From Streptomyces sp. HUAS 15-9 (GTDB taxonomy: Bacteria; Actinomycetota; Actinomycetes; Streptomycetales; Streptomycetaceae), in NCBI RefSeq assembly GCF_025642155.1, contig NZ_CP106798.1, positions 5,766,001-5,830,000 on the forward strand: 64,000 nt of DNA. Reading direction: 5' to 3'. Under the pieces are notes generated by a model, which saw nothing but the letters and a program-made list of their open reading frames with translations, was not told the origin of the DNA and did no database searches. The stretch's first letter is position 1. Each line of letters starts with the position of its first letter. The position numbers and the translations under genes were made by a program. Shown one piece after another: positions 47,077 to 56,496 of the stretch.

Positions 47077-47134
47077 CCGGCCATTGTCGCCCGCACGGCC
47101 CGGCGGTGGGCGGGCCGCGCGGCGGTTGCCCGGC

Positions 47135-47872
47135 TCAGTCGCTCTCCGAGCTCTGGACCAGTCGTTCCGCGACACCTGGTTCTGCGACACCGGAATCGGT
47201 TGCGCCGGAATTGGCCGCGCCGGAATCAGTCGCACTGGAATCGGTCGCCGCCCGGTGCCTGGCCCGGCGCCCGTCCGGTCCGTCGTCCAGCCGGGCCCCG
47301 ATCCGGGTCCGCAGCGAGGCCATGGTGAACCCACGGGGATCGATCTTCCCGGGCTGCCACTCGAGGTGGCCGATGACCGAGCGCTCCGTCCACCCGTGAT
47401 GGCGGCAGACCGCCGCGGCCGCCCGCTCGATCGCCTCCAGCTGGGCCTCTGGCCAGGGGTCGTCCCCGTCGCCGAGGTTCTCGCACTCGAAGCCGTAGAA
47501 GTGCCGGTTGCCGTCGGTGTTCGCCTCGTTGTCCGGCGGCAGCCTGCGTTCCGCGATCACCGCGCGCAGCACGTCGTCGTCACCGGATCCCGCGTGGTTG
47601 GCGCGGCCGTGGCCGACGAGGTGGACCGTGCCGTCCTTGGTGATCACGCCGTGGCACAGCGGGCCCGGCAGGTCGGGGCGGCCGTTCCGGCAGAGGTTCA
47701 CCGTCGCGTCGCGGCCCGAGGTCACCGTGTGATGGATCATCACGCCGTGGACCGGACCCCAGGGGCCCTTGTGGTTGCGGTTGTGGTGACGCCAGTCGCC
47801 GACCTCGACGACCTTGAGGCCCTCCGCTCTCAAGGCGTCCAGAAAGCCGCTCGCGGACATGGGTGAGGCCAT
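47135..47872 (-). CDS. N-acetylmuramoyl-L-alanine amidase (amidase_2/PGRP fold)
   Basis: The 245-residue protein has the amidase_2 zinc-site motifs VHGVMIHHTVTSG, PLCHGVITKDGTVHLVGHGR and SVIGHLEWQPGKIDP. No signal peptide is visible, so it may be exported in another way or belong to a phage-like lysin. The C-terminus (residues 210-245) is a low-complexity Ala/Thr/Asp/Ser/Gly tail encoded by imperfect 15-18 bp repeats. ATG 47872 is preceded by AAGGAGG. Confidence 0.88.
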   Translation of the reverse strand: MASPMSASGFLDALRAEGLKVVEVGDWRHHNRNHKGPWGPVHGVMIHHTVTSGRDATVNLCRNGRPDLPGPLCHGVITKDGTVHLVGHGRANHAGSGDDDVLRAVIAERRLPPDNEANTDGNRHFYGFECENLGDGDDPWPEAQLEAIERAAAAVCRHHGWTERSVIGHLEWQPGKIDPRGFTMASLRTRIGARLDDGPDGRRARHRAATDSSATDSGAANSGATDSGVAEPGVAERLVQSSESD

Positions 47873-48206
47873 GCGTGCCTCCTTCGCGCTGTACTCCGGG
47901 GCCACGGGTCGCGACCGCCTCGTACCGCTGCTTCTACTGCAGACCGGAGGCCATGGACCAGATTGTTCGTATGTTGTACAAGTTCTTACGGACATGAGCT
48001 GCCAAGTACCGCCACATGACGCCAAGTGCCGTGTGGAGTCGCCTTGATGACGGCACTGGACAGGAACCCTCTCCCTGCCCAGTCATACGATGATCCATTC
48101 CCGCTCTTTCAGGTAATTGAGCGAATACGCTCCGTGAGGAAGGCTGGTGGTGAGACCGCGGCCCGGCGCAGTTCGGCGCTCGGCATGACCGGGAGGGCGT
48201 TTCCTT
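47873..48206. other. Divergent promoter region of amidase and encapsulin genes
   Basis: No gene is seen in this 334 bp. TTGTACAA lies at 47974-47981, in the spacer upstream of the amidase. A palindrome GAGCGAATACGCTC (48119-48132) lies about 75 bp upstream of the encapsulin start. Local AT content is raised around 47955-47990. Confidence 0.5.
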
Positions 48207-49613
48207 ATGTCGGTAGGCGAAGAGGTCCGCACGGATCAGGGCAAGCCGCAGCAGTCCCTGGACACCGCTGCCGCGCGGAACCTGGCCACCACCACCAAGT
48301 CCGCTCCTCAGATGCAGGAGATCAGCTCCCGCTGGCTGCTGCGGACGCTGCCATGGGTGAACGTGCACGGCGGCACGTACCGGGTGAACCGGCGACTGAC
48401 GTACGCGGTCGGCGACGGCCGCATCACCTTCGTGAAGACGGGCGGCCGTGTCGAGGTCATCCCGGCCGAGCTCGGCGAGCTGCCGGCCCTGCGGTCGTAC
48501 GAGGACGGGGAGGTGCTGTCCGAGCTGGCCCAGCGCTGCCGGCAGCGGGACTTCGCACCGGGCGAGGTCATCGCCTCCTTCGGCAGCCGGACCGACGAGG
48601 TGTACTTGCTGGCCCACGGCAGGGTGGAGAAGGTCGGCACCGGCCCGTACGGCGACGACGCGGTCCTCGGTGTCCTCGCCGACGGGTCGTACTTCGGCGA
48701 GCAGGCGCTGCTCGACCCCGACGCCATCTGGGAGTACACGGCCCGCGCGGACACCGCCTGCACCGTGCTGATCCTGTCCCGTGAGCACTTCGAGCAGGTC
48801 GCCGAGCGCGCCGACTCGCTGCGCGAGCACCTCCGGCAGATGCGCTCGATCCCCGAGCAGCGCACCAACAAGTACGGGGAGAAGGCGGTCGACCTCGCGG
48901 CCGGCCACAGCGGCGAGCCGGACATCCCGCACACCTTCGTCGACTACGAGGCCCGGCCGCGCGAGTACGAACTCAGCATCGCCCAGACCGTGCTGCGCAT
49001 CCACACACGCGTGGCCGACCTCTACAACCAGCCGATGAACCAGACGGAACAGCAGCTCCGGCTGACAGTCGAGGCATTGAAGGAGCGTCAGGAGCACGAG
49101 CTCGTCAACAACCGTGAGTTCGGGCTGCTGAACAGCTGCGAGTACGACCAGCGGCTCCAGCCGCACGACGGCGTACCCAGCCCGGACGACATGGACGAGC
49201 TGCTCAGCCGTCGGCGCGGCACCAAGCTCTTCCTGGCCCACCCGCGCGCGATCTCCGCGTTCGGCCGTGAACTCAACAAGCGGGGACTCGTCCCTGAGAC
49301 CGTCGAGATCGGCGGCAACCGCATCCCCACCTGGCGCGGGGTGCCGATCTACCCGTGCAACAAGATCCCGGTCACCCCGGAGCGCACGACGTCGATCATC
49401 GCCATGCGTACGGGCGAGGACGAGCAGGGCGTCATCGGACTGCGGCAGGCCGGGATCCCGGACGAGATCGAGCCGAGCCTGTCCGTCCGCTTCATGGGCA
49501 TCAATGAACAGGCCATCATCAATTACCTGGTCACGGCCTACTACTCGGCTGCGGTCCTGGTCCCGGACGCGCTGGGCGTGCTGGAGAACGTCGAGATCGG
49601 TCGGTGGAGGTGA
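48207..49613 (+). CDS. Family 2B encapsulin shell protein with cyclic-nucleotide-binding domain (EshA-like)
   Basis: The 468-residue protein has a flexible N-terminus with [20 protein letters not shown] and [10 protein letters not shown], a cyclic-nucleotide-binding insertion ([36 protein letters not shown], about residues 95-215), and a C-terminal HK97-like capsid portion (residues 230-468). This order marks the EshA proteins now classed as family 2B encapsulins, which form icosahedral shells around terpene cyclases, polyprenyl transferases or cysteine desulfurases. The gene downstream seems to be a gutted polyprenyl synthase. Confidence 0.9.
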   Translation: MSVGEEVRTDQGKPQQSLDTAAARNLATTTKSAPQMQEISSRWLLRTLPWVNVHGGTYRVNRRLTYAVGDGRITFVKTGGRVEVIPAELGELPALRSYEDGEVLSELAQRCRQRDFAPGEVIASFGSRTDEVYLLAHGRVEKVGTGPYGDDAVLGVLADGSYFGEQALLDPDAIWEYTARADTACTVLILSREHFEQVAERADSLREHLRQMRSIPEQRTNKYGEKAVDLAAGHSGEPDIPHTFVDYEARPREYELSIAQTVLRIHTRVADLYNQPMNQTEQQLRLTVEALKERQEHELVNNREFGLLNSCEYDQRLQPHDGVPSPDDMDELLSRRRGTKLFLAHPRAISAFGRELNKRGLVPETVEIGGNRIPTWRGVPIYPCNKIPVTPERTTSIIAMRTGEDEQGVIGLRQAGIPDEIEPSLSVRFMGINEQAIINYLVTAYYSAAVLVPDALGVLENVEIGRWR

Positions 49614-49725
49614 CGTCTCCGCACTTCGCGGCCGTGTCCCCGCCCCTCGGGGCGGGTAGGTCATCCGGGTACGCGCCCAGTCGGAGCGGAAGCGCCACCG
49701 TCCGCCGGCGCCGCGAGGGGGGCCC

Positions 49726-50064
49726 ATGGCCGAGTTCATGACGGAGACGAAACAGCGCCCCGCCGGAGCACCGCAGGCCAGTGAGCCACCGGAGCCACGC
49801 CGACGGCGAGGGGCCGCCGGGGTGGCCGGGCCGGTTCCGCTCGACGGGCACGAGGCAGCGGTGATCCTGGACCGGGCCCGGACGTCGGTCGACCCCCAGC
49901 TGTGCACCGCCGTCGAGCGAGCGGGCGGCCATGACTGGGCGCAGGCCCAGGCCGCCGACCGCATGGGCCGGGCGATGCAGGAGCTGGCCCGCGCGGTTCC
50001 CGATCCGGAGTCGGCGGGCGGTCTGCTCGCGCTGGCCGAGTTCGTGACCCGGCGCAGCAGTTGA
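49726..50064 (+). pseudogene. Internally deleted polyprenyl diphosphate synthase (candidate encapsulin cargo remnant)
   Basis: The 112-residue open frame joins three parts. Residues 1-38 are disordered and Pro/Ala/Arg-rich (KQRPAGAPQASEPPEPRRRR). Residues 39-66 (LDGHEAAVILDRARTSVDPQ) read like the first helix of shell-linked polyprenyl synthases. Residues 67-112 (HDWAQAQAADRMGRAMQELA, ALAEFVTRRSS) read like the last helices of the same family. The catalytic core with both DDxxD motifs is missing, and the frame is kept across the join at about 49915-49925. The ATG follows a GAGGGGGG site. It may be a decayed gene or a mini-protein that keeps a shell-targeting tail. Confidence 0.65.
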
Positions 50065-50285
50065 GGCAGACGCCTGTCGGCACCCGATGGACCCCGGTGC
50101 CTCCGGGACCGTGCGGCTCCTGACTCCGCATGGTCACCGGGGGCACCGGCCCGGCGGGTCCCGCGCATCCCCACGGCGCGCGGGGCCCGTCGTATCCCCG
50201 GAACCCGCTGTGTCCCTGGAACCCGGCAGGCTCGGCATCCGTTGGATCGACTGGATCGACCGTCGGGCGGTGTGAGGGAGGCGGG

Positions 50286-50891
50286 GTGGACATGGGTGTG
50301 GCTGTCCGGGCGGCGGGTGAGGGCGACCGGGAGTTTGTGGTCCGGTTGCTGGACGCGGCCTTTCAGGACGATCCGGTCAGCGGCTGGATCTTCCCGGGTG
50401 CGGAGTACCGCCGTGCGACACATCCGCGCCTGATGGCCGAGTTCACCGACGTCGTGCTCGACGAGGGCCGCATCGATGTCACCGAGGACGGCTCGGCGTG
50501 TGCGCTGTGGCTGTCCGTGCCGGAGGACGACCACCCCGACGACGAGGCCGTGGCCCGGCTCTTGGAGGCGGTCGACCCGGACAACGTACGCCTTGATCTG
50601 ATCGCCCGGATGACCGCCGGAGTTCACCCCCGCGGCCGCGCCCATGAATACCTCTGGATGATCGCCGTGACACCGGAGCGTCAGGGCCGGGGCACAGGCA
50701 CCGTACTCCTCGGGTCCGCGCTCGATCGCTGTGACCGCGAGGACCGCCCGGCCTATCTGGAGGCCAGCAACGCCCGCAGCCGCAGGCTGTACGAGCGCCT
50801 CGGGTTCGTCACCGGTGAACCCCTCGTCCTGCCCGACGGCCCGTCGATGTGGCCGATGTGGCGCGAGCCGCGCGGGTCAGCAGCTCAGTAG
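50286..50891 (+). CDS. GNAT-family N-acetyltransferase
   Basis: The 201-residue protein has the GNAT acetyl-CoA loop in WMIAVTPERQGRGTGTVLLG and the YLEASNARSRRLYERLGF segment. It resembles streptomycete GNATs with an acidic middle (PEDDHPDDEAVARLLEAV). GTG 50286 and ATG 50292 are both placed after GGGAGG; GTG is chosen by spacing. Substrate unknown. Confidence 0.85.
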   Translation: MDMGVAVRAAGEGDREFVVRLLDAAFQDDPVSGWIFPGAEYRRATHPRLMAEFTDVVLDEGRIDVTEDGSACALWLSVPEDDHPDDEAVARLLEAVDPDNVRLDLIARMTAGVHPRGRAHEYLWMIAVTPERQGRGTGTVLLGSALDRCDREDRPAYLEASNARSRRLYERLGFVTGEPLVLPDGPSMWPMWREPRGSAAQ

Positions 50892-50920
50892 CTCAGCAGC
50901 TCAGTGGCTGAGCCGCCGGG

Positions 50921-51511
50921 TTATTGCCTGGGGACGATCGTTTCCACCAACCGCCCGACCAGACCGTCGGGGACATCCACCCCGGGCAGTACGCCGTCCA
51001 GCACGCCCGGCAGCGTGAGGTGTTCCAGGATCAGGCCGAGCATCGCGAGATAGAGCACGGTGACGGTCTCGTCGCCGCCCGGCAGGCCGGCCTGCCGGTG
51101 GAACTCCATGCCGTACTCCAGATCGCCGCGCACCGACCTGGTGAAGGAGTCGCGGAGCTCCGGTCGCCGGGTGGCCTCCAGGCGCATTTCCAGCAGGGCC
51201 AGATAGCCCGTGCGGTCCCGGGTCACGCGCCGCATGAGGTCGTGCATCAGGGCCGTCACCAGCGCGCGGTCCTTGGGCGCCCGCATCAGTGCGGTGAGCA
51301 TCTCGGGGTCGGGTGCGAGCCGGGTGTGCAGCCGGGAGTCGATCTGGCGGAGCAGCTCGTCGCGCCCGGTGAAGTAGTTCGAGGCGGTGCCCACCGGCAC
51401 CCCGGCCCCGGCATCCACCGCGCGGAACGTCAGCCCGCGTGCCCCTTCGCGCGCGAGCACCTCGATCCCGGCGTCCACCAGGGCGGCCCGGCGCTCCGGA
51501 TTGCCCGCCAT
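50921..51511 (-). CDS. TetR/AcrR-family regulator
   Basis: The 196-residue protein has a TetR helix-turn-helix (FRAVDAGAGVPVGTASNYFT) and a C-terminal TetR_C domain. It diverges from a dihydrofolate-reductase-like gene with an operator-like inverted repeat in between, so it probably represses that gene. ATG 51511 gives a standard N-terminus (MAGNPERRAALVDAGIEVLA). Confidence 0.88.
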   Translation of the reverse strand: MAGNPERRAALVDAGIEVLAREGARGLTFRAVDAGAGVPVGTASNYFTGRDELLRQIDSRLHTRLAPDPEMLTALMRAPKDRALVTALMHDLMRRVTRDRTGYLALLEMRLEATRRPELRDSFTRSVRGDLEYGMEFHRQAGLPGGDETVTVLYLAMLGLILEHLTLPGVLDGVLPGVDVPDGLVGRLVETIVPRQ

Positions 51512-51569
51512 AGGGAATCCCCTCTCCCACTTGTCCCGGTCTCCGTCCCGTACCGGAAACGCCCTTGCA

Positions 51570-51603
51570 ACCACTACAGCCGAAGTACTACAACTGGAGT
51601 GGT
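51570..51603. promoter_or_regulatory. Operator-like inverted repeat between TetR and DHFR-like genes
   Basis: ACCACT (51570-51575) and AGTGGT (51598-51603) form an inverted repeat, with TACAGCC and CTACAACTGG between them. It sits about 30 bp before the TTG start of the DHFR-like gene and 60 bp before the TetR start. Confidence 0.5.
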
Positions 51604-51635
51604 CAACACGACCCAGCCTACGAAAAGAGACCCGC

Positions 51636-52220
51636 TTGCGAAAGCTCACCTACTTCGTCGCCTGCTCCATCGACGGCTTCATCGGGGACCCGGACGGCGA
51701 CGCCTCGTCCATGTTCGCCTTCCTCGACAAGGAGTTCCTGGAGTTCCTGACCTCGGCGTACCCTGAGACGATCGCGGCCCAGGGCCGGGAGCAACTCGGC
51801 CTCAAGGACGCCGGGAGCAGGCACTTCGACACCGTGATCCAGGGCCACGGAAGCTACCGGCTCGCCCTCGACATCGGCGTCACCAGCCCCTACGGGCATC
51901 TGCGCGAGTACGTCGCCTCCCGCACTCTCGGCACCTCGCCCGACCCCAATGTGACCGTGATCGACGACGATCTGCTCGCCGCCGTACGCGAGTTGAAGGC
52001 CGAGGACGGCGGACTCGGCATCTGGCTCTGCGGTGGTTCCCGGATCGCGGGTGAACTGCTCGACGAGATCGACGAGATCGTCATCAAGACCTACCCGCAG
52101 GTGTACGGCTCCGGTATGCCGATGTTCGGCAGCGGCTTCGCCGTCAGCGACTTCAGCCTGGAGTCCGTGCGCACGTTCGAGAACGGGGTGCTCGTGCGGA
52201 CCTACAGCAGAAAGCGCTGA
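51636..52220 (+). CDS. Dihydrofolate reductase-like (RibD C-terminal domain) protein
   Basis: The 194-residue protein begins RKLTYFVACSIDGFIGDPDG and has the NADPH-binding GIWLCGGSRIAGELLDEIDE segment of the RibD_C/DHFR-like family. Such proteins are NADPH-dependent reductases of uncertain substrate. TTG 51636 is the only start placed next to a purine-rich site (GAAAAGAG). Regulation by the divergent TetR protein is likely. Confidence 0.85.
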   Translation: MRKLTYFVACSIDGFIGDPDGDASSMFAFLDKEFLEFLTSAYPETIAAQGREQLGLKDAGSRHFDTVIQGHGSYRLALDIGVTSPYGHLREYVASRTLGTSPDPNVTVIDDDLLAAVRELKAEDGGLGIWLCGGSRIAGELLDEIDEIVIKTYPQVYGSGMPMFGSGFAVSDFSLESVRTFENGVLVRTYSRKR

Positions 52221-52292
52221 GCGCCGTGGCACAGGCCGAGTGCCTTCGCGCAAGGGGGAGCGCCGTACCCCGGTCCGCCCTACTCTGAGGAC

Positions 52293-52520
52293 ATGGACAG
52301 CGAAGAACACGTCTGTCCCGTCTGCGGACAGCCCGTCGAAACGGTCGTCCGGCGGCACAAGACGCTGGGCGCCTGGGTCCCGGTGTGGGGTCCCGGCCCC
52401 TGCCACAACCCCGACTGCGAGGCCTGCGTCGACCCCGCCGCCGAGCCCCGGCAACCGGAGCCCGGTCAATCCGCCGTGAATCAATCCGCCGCGAAAAAAT
52501 CTGCCGCGAAAAAATCCTGA
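52293..52520 (+). CDS. Small cysteine-rich (zinc-ribbon-like) protein
   Basis: The 75-residue protein has VCPVCGQPVET and later PCHNPDCEACVD, giving five to six Cys and one His that could bind zinc. The C-terminal 30 residues are Pro/Gln-rich and end in a repeat AAKKSAAKKS. The body reads like a conserved streptomycete hypothetical protein. Function is not recognised. Confidence 0.7.
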   Translation: MDSEEHVCPVCGQPVETVVRRHKTLGAWVPVWGPGPCHNPDCEACVDPAAEPRQPEPGQSAVNQSAAKKSAAKKS

Positions 52521-52525
52521 GCCCG

Positions 52526-52552
52526 TGTCGAGAATCCCGGCCCGGCTCCGAC
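52526..52552 (+). promoter_or_regulatory. ECF42-type promoter ahead of the YCII/DGPF gene
   Basis: TGTCGA (52526-52531), 17 bp, then CGAC (52549-52552) fits the motif I recall for ECF42 sigma factors (TGTCGA at -35, CGA/TC at -10). It lies 54 bp upstream of the DGPF gene and the ECF gene that follows, indicating autoregulation. Confidence 0.65.
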
Positions 52553-52605
52553 GTCCCCCGTGAGAGCCGCCCGCAGCGGGTGGTGAGAGCCGAAGGAGCG
52601 GACCG

Positions 52606-53022
52606 ATGAAGTACCTGGTGATGGTGCAGGGCACGCAGGCGGACTACGAGGGCATGCGCGGCAAGCCGTCCGAGCACGCCCCGGCCTGGACCGAGGAGGA
52701 ACTCCAGGCCATGTACGCCTACATGGGCGCGATCAACGACGACCTCGCGGAGACCGGCGAAATGATCGACGGCCAGGGCCTGGCCGAGCCCGCGAGGACC
52801 CGGCTGGTCCGCCGGGCCGCCGACGGCAGCACGGAGATCACCGACGGACCGTACAGCGAGACCAAGGAGCTGATGGCCGGCTACTGGGTCCTGGAGTGCG
52901 AGAGCCTGGAGCGGGTCACGGAGATCGCCGAGCGCGTCAGCCGCTGCCCCGGCCCCAAGCGCCAGACCGACTACCCGGTGGTGATCCGGCCCATCATGGA
53001 CGGCGCCGGGGACATCTGCTGA
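52606..53022 (+). CDS. YCII-related (DGPF-motif) protein
   Basis: The 138-residue protein starts MKYLVMVQGTQADYEGMRG and contains ITDGPYSETKELMAGYWVLE, the DGPF/DGPY motif of YCII-like proteins. These dimeric alpha/beta-barrel proteins are the constant partners and main targets of ECF42 sigma factors. The ECF gene begins 43 bp downstream. Confidence 0.9.
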   Translation: MKYLVMVQGTQADYEGMRGKPSEHAPAWTEEELQAMYAYMGAINDDLAETGEMIDGQGLAEPARTRLVRRAADGSTEITDGPYSETKELMAGYWVLECESLERVTEIAERVSRCPGPKRQTDYPVVIRPIMDGAGDIC

Positions 53023-53065
53023 CCCGTATCGACGGCACGAGCACGACAGACGGCACGAACACGGC

Positions 53066-54274
<1,209 letters not shown>

Positions 54275-54283
54275 CGTGGCCGC

Positions 54284-54616
54284 ATGCCGAAACTGCCCTA
54301 CATCCTCCACATCACCGAGCGCGCCCTGTGGGACGCGGCCCGCGAGCGCGGCACCTACGAGATCTCCACTCGCGGCCGCACCCTCCAGGAGCAGGGCTTC
54401 ATCCACTTCTCCACCCGCGACCAGCTCCCGCGCGTGGTGTCCTTCGTGTACGGCGCCTACGACGGCCCGGACGAACTGGTGGTCCTGGTCGTGGACCCCG
54501 CCCTGGTCGGCGTACCCGTGAAGTACGAGGCCATGGAGCCGGGCGGCGAGGAGTTCCCGCATGTGTACGGGCCCGTCCCGGTCGACGCCGTGGTGGACGT
54601 GGAGCCCTGGGGGTGA
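54284..54616 (+). CDS. DUF952 domain protein
   Basis: The 110-residue protein reads ILHITERALWDAARERGTYE, then GFIHFSTRDQLPRVVSFVYG and EFPHVYGPVPVDAVVDV, the pattern of DUF952 proteins (an ADP-ribosyltransferase-like fold has been proposed). The ATG lies 10 bp after the ECF stop, so the two may be cotranscribed. Confidence 0.88.
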   Translation: MPKLPYILHITERALWDAARERGTYEISTRGRTLQEQGFIHFSTRDQLPRVVSFVYGAYDGPDELVVLVVDPALVGVPVKYEAMEPGGEEFPHVYGPVPVDAVVDVEPWG

Positions 54617-54704
54617 CGGGGAGACGTCGCTGATCGGGGCGACGGCAGGGTGCCCGTCTCCGGATCGCATCCGGTCCGGCACACCCGCCCGGTCACCCGC
54701 CCCG

Positions 54705-55121
54705 TCACTTGTCCGCGCGCTCCATGAACCGCAGCATGTTCCCGGCCGGGTCCCGGAACGCGCAGTCGCGCACCCCGTACGGCTGGTCCATCGGCTCCTG
54801 GAGCACATCCGCACCGGATGCCTCGACCCGGGTGTACAGGGCGTCGCAGTCGGCGGTGGTGAAGATGACCCCGCGCAGCATGCCCTTGGCGAGCAGCTCG
54901 GCCATCGCCTGCCGGTCGGCGGGGGAGGCGTCCGGGTTGGCGCCGGGCGGTTCCAGCACGATCTCCACGTCCGGCTGGAGCGGTGAGCCGACGGTGACCC
55001 ACCGCATGCCCTCGAAGCCCACGTCGTTGCGGACTTCCATGCCGAGCACGTCGACGTAGAAGGCGAGGGCCTTGTCGTGGTCGTCGACGGCGATGAAGCA
55101 CTGTTTGAGTTTCAGGTCCAT
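54705..55121 (-). CDS. VOC-family (glyoxalase-like) protein
   Basis: The 138-residue protein has the vicinal-oxygen-chelate fold pattern QCFIAVDDHDKALAFYVDVL near the N-terminus and VRDCAFRDPAGNMLRFME at the end. The family includes glyoxalases, dioxygenases and antibiotic-binding proteins; no substrate can be told. It lies downstream of the caspase operon on the same strand, after a 55 bp gap. Confidence 0.85.
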   Translation of the reverse strand: MDLKLKQCFIAVDDHDKALAFYVDVLGMEVRNDVGFEGMRWVTVGSPLQPDVEIVLEPPGANPDASPADRQAMAELLAKGMLRGVIFTTADCDALYTRVEASGADVLQEPMDQPYGVRDCAFRDPAGNMLRFMERADK

Positions 55122-55176
55122 GGCCTCACGCTAGGGCGCTTGCCCGGGCCGCGCCCGTTCAACTCATGGACCAGGT

Positions 55177-56496
55177 TCAACTCATGGACCAGACGGAAGG
55201 GTCGTGCTCGGCGGGGGTGGTGAGCCTGCGGGGTGGGGTCGGGATGCCCGAGTAGGCGGCGAGGGCCTGGGAGACGTCGGCGCCGGTGACTTCCAGGGGC
55301 CGGTCCGGGGGCGCGCCCGAGCGTGCGGCGCGGATCCGGGCCAGGGATCCGGCCTCGTCCAGCAGGCCGATGGCCGCTCCGGGGAGCGCTTGGTCAGGGA
55401 CGTGATCGCGGGCCAGTGCGGCGGCGGCCCCCAGCGCATCCTCGGTGAGGACCACGTTGTGGTGGCTCTCCAGACGCCCCCGGACGACGCGCAGGATCTC
55501 CCGTACGTCCTCGGCGGGTGGCTCCTCGACGAAGACCGGTTGGACGAGGCGGTCGAGGCCGGGGTCCGGGTCCTGGCGCTCGTACTCCGCGCGGCCGCAG
55601 TCGCCGAGCACGAACACCTCCGGTGCTTCGAGCAGGGAACGGAAGAGGCCGAGCGGCGTGGTCGTGCCCTCGGACAGGTGCAGGGGGGTCAGAGCGCCGC
55701 TGAGGTGGAGCACGAGGGGAGCGTTGTCCCCGGCCTCGCCCAGCAGCTCCGTGACCAGGGCACCGCCCCGGGCCCGGCGTTGCGGGTCGGCGAGAACGGT
55801 GGCGAGGTCGAGGGCCCGTACGGTACGGCCCCGCAGGGCCGTCGGCACGCGCCCCTCGGCGATCGCGAGGGCGACTCCCCGGGCCACGGCCTCCTTGCCG
55901 ACGCCGGGTTCGCCGATGAGGAGGGGCACGTTGCGTCGGTGGCGGGTGAGGGTCTGGATGACGCGGTCGACCTCGTGCGAGCGGCCGACGACGGGGGCTG
56001 TCCCGGCGCCCAGGTCGCGGGTGACGGATGAGAGGGAGCCGCGGAGCTGTGGCGCTGGGGCTGGTGCAGGGTGTTCGTCCAGCTGCCGCGAGCGATTCAG
56101 GTCCGCACCGTTCCGCTGGAGGACGCCCACCACGGTGCCGTTGCCCTGGGCGAGCAGCGCGCGCAGGACGTGTGCCGGCTCGACGGTCGTGGCTCCGAGA
56201 CGGACGGCCTCACGGGGTGCGAGTTCGAGCACGGACCTGGTCTCCGTGGCGAGGGGCATGAACCCCCCTTGCTCGGTGGCCCCCGCGCCGAGGGCCTTCC
56301 GCATCGAGTCACGTATCCGCGCGGCCGGGGCGCCGGTGAGGCTCTCGATCTCCGCGGCGGTGCCGTCAGGCGTGTCGTCGAGCAGGGCCAGCAGGAGGTG
56401 CCCCGGCGCGACGGAGTGGTGACGTAGCCGACGGGCGTACGCCTCGGCGCGCTGTACGACCTGCCGCGCCCGCTTCCCGAACCGGTCGTCAGTCAT
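55177..56496 (-). CDS. ClpC-like protein reduced to N-domain and one defective AAA module
   Basis: The 439-residue protein has a double Clp N-domain (residues 1-145: HHSVAPGHLLLALLDD, ATTVEPAHVLRALLAQ) and one AAA domain (165-420) ending at SGIPTPPRRL, where ClpC would continue to its second ATPase. Walker A is GEPGVGKE with Glu in place of Thr202. Where ClpC has the Walker B acidic pair there is LVLHLSGALT (261-270). ATP hydrolysis is therefore unlikely, but nucleotide or protein binding may remain. It overlaps the caspase gene by 8 bp. Confidence 0.85.
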   Translation of the reverse strand: MTDDRFGKRARQVVQRAEAYARRLRHHSVAPGHLLLALLDDTPDGTAAEIESLTGAPAARIRDSMRKALGAGATEQGGFMPLATETRSVLELAPREAVRLGATTVEPAHVLRALLAQGNGTVVGVLQRNGADLNRSRQLDEHPAPAPAPQLRGSLSSVTRDLGAGTAPVVGRSHEVDRVIQTLTRHRRNVPLLIGEPGVGKEAVARGVALAIAEGRVPTALRGRTVRALDLATVLADPQRRARGGALVTELLGEAGDNAPLVLHLSGALTPLHLSEGTTTPLGLFRSLLEAPEVFVLGDCGRAEYERQDPDPGLDRLVQPVFVEEPPAEDVREILRVVRGRLESHHNVVLTEDALGAAAALARDHVPDQALPGAAIGLLDEAGSLARIRAARSGAPPDRPLEVTGADVSQALAAYSGIPTPPRRLTTPAEHDPSVWSMS

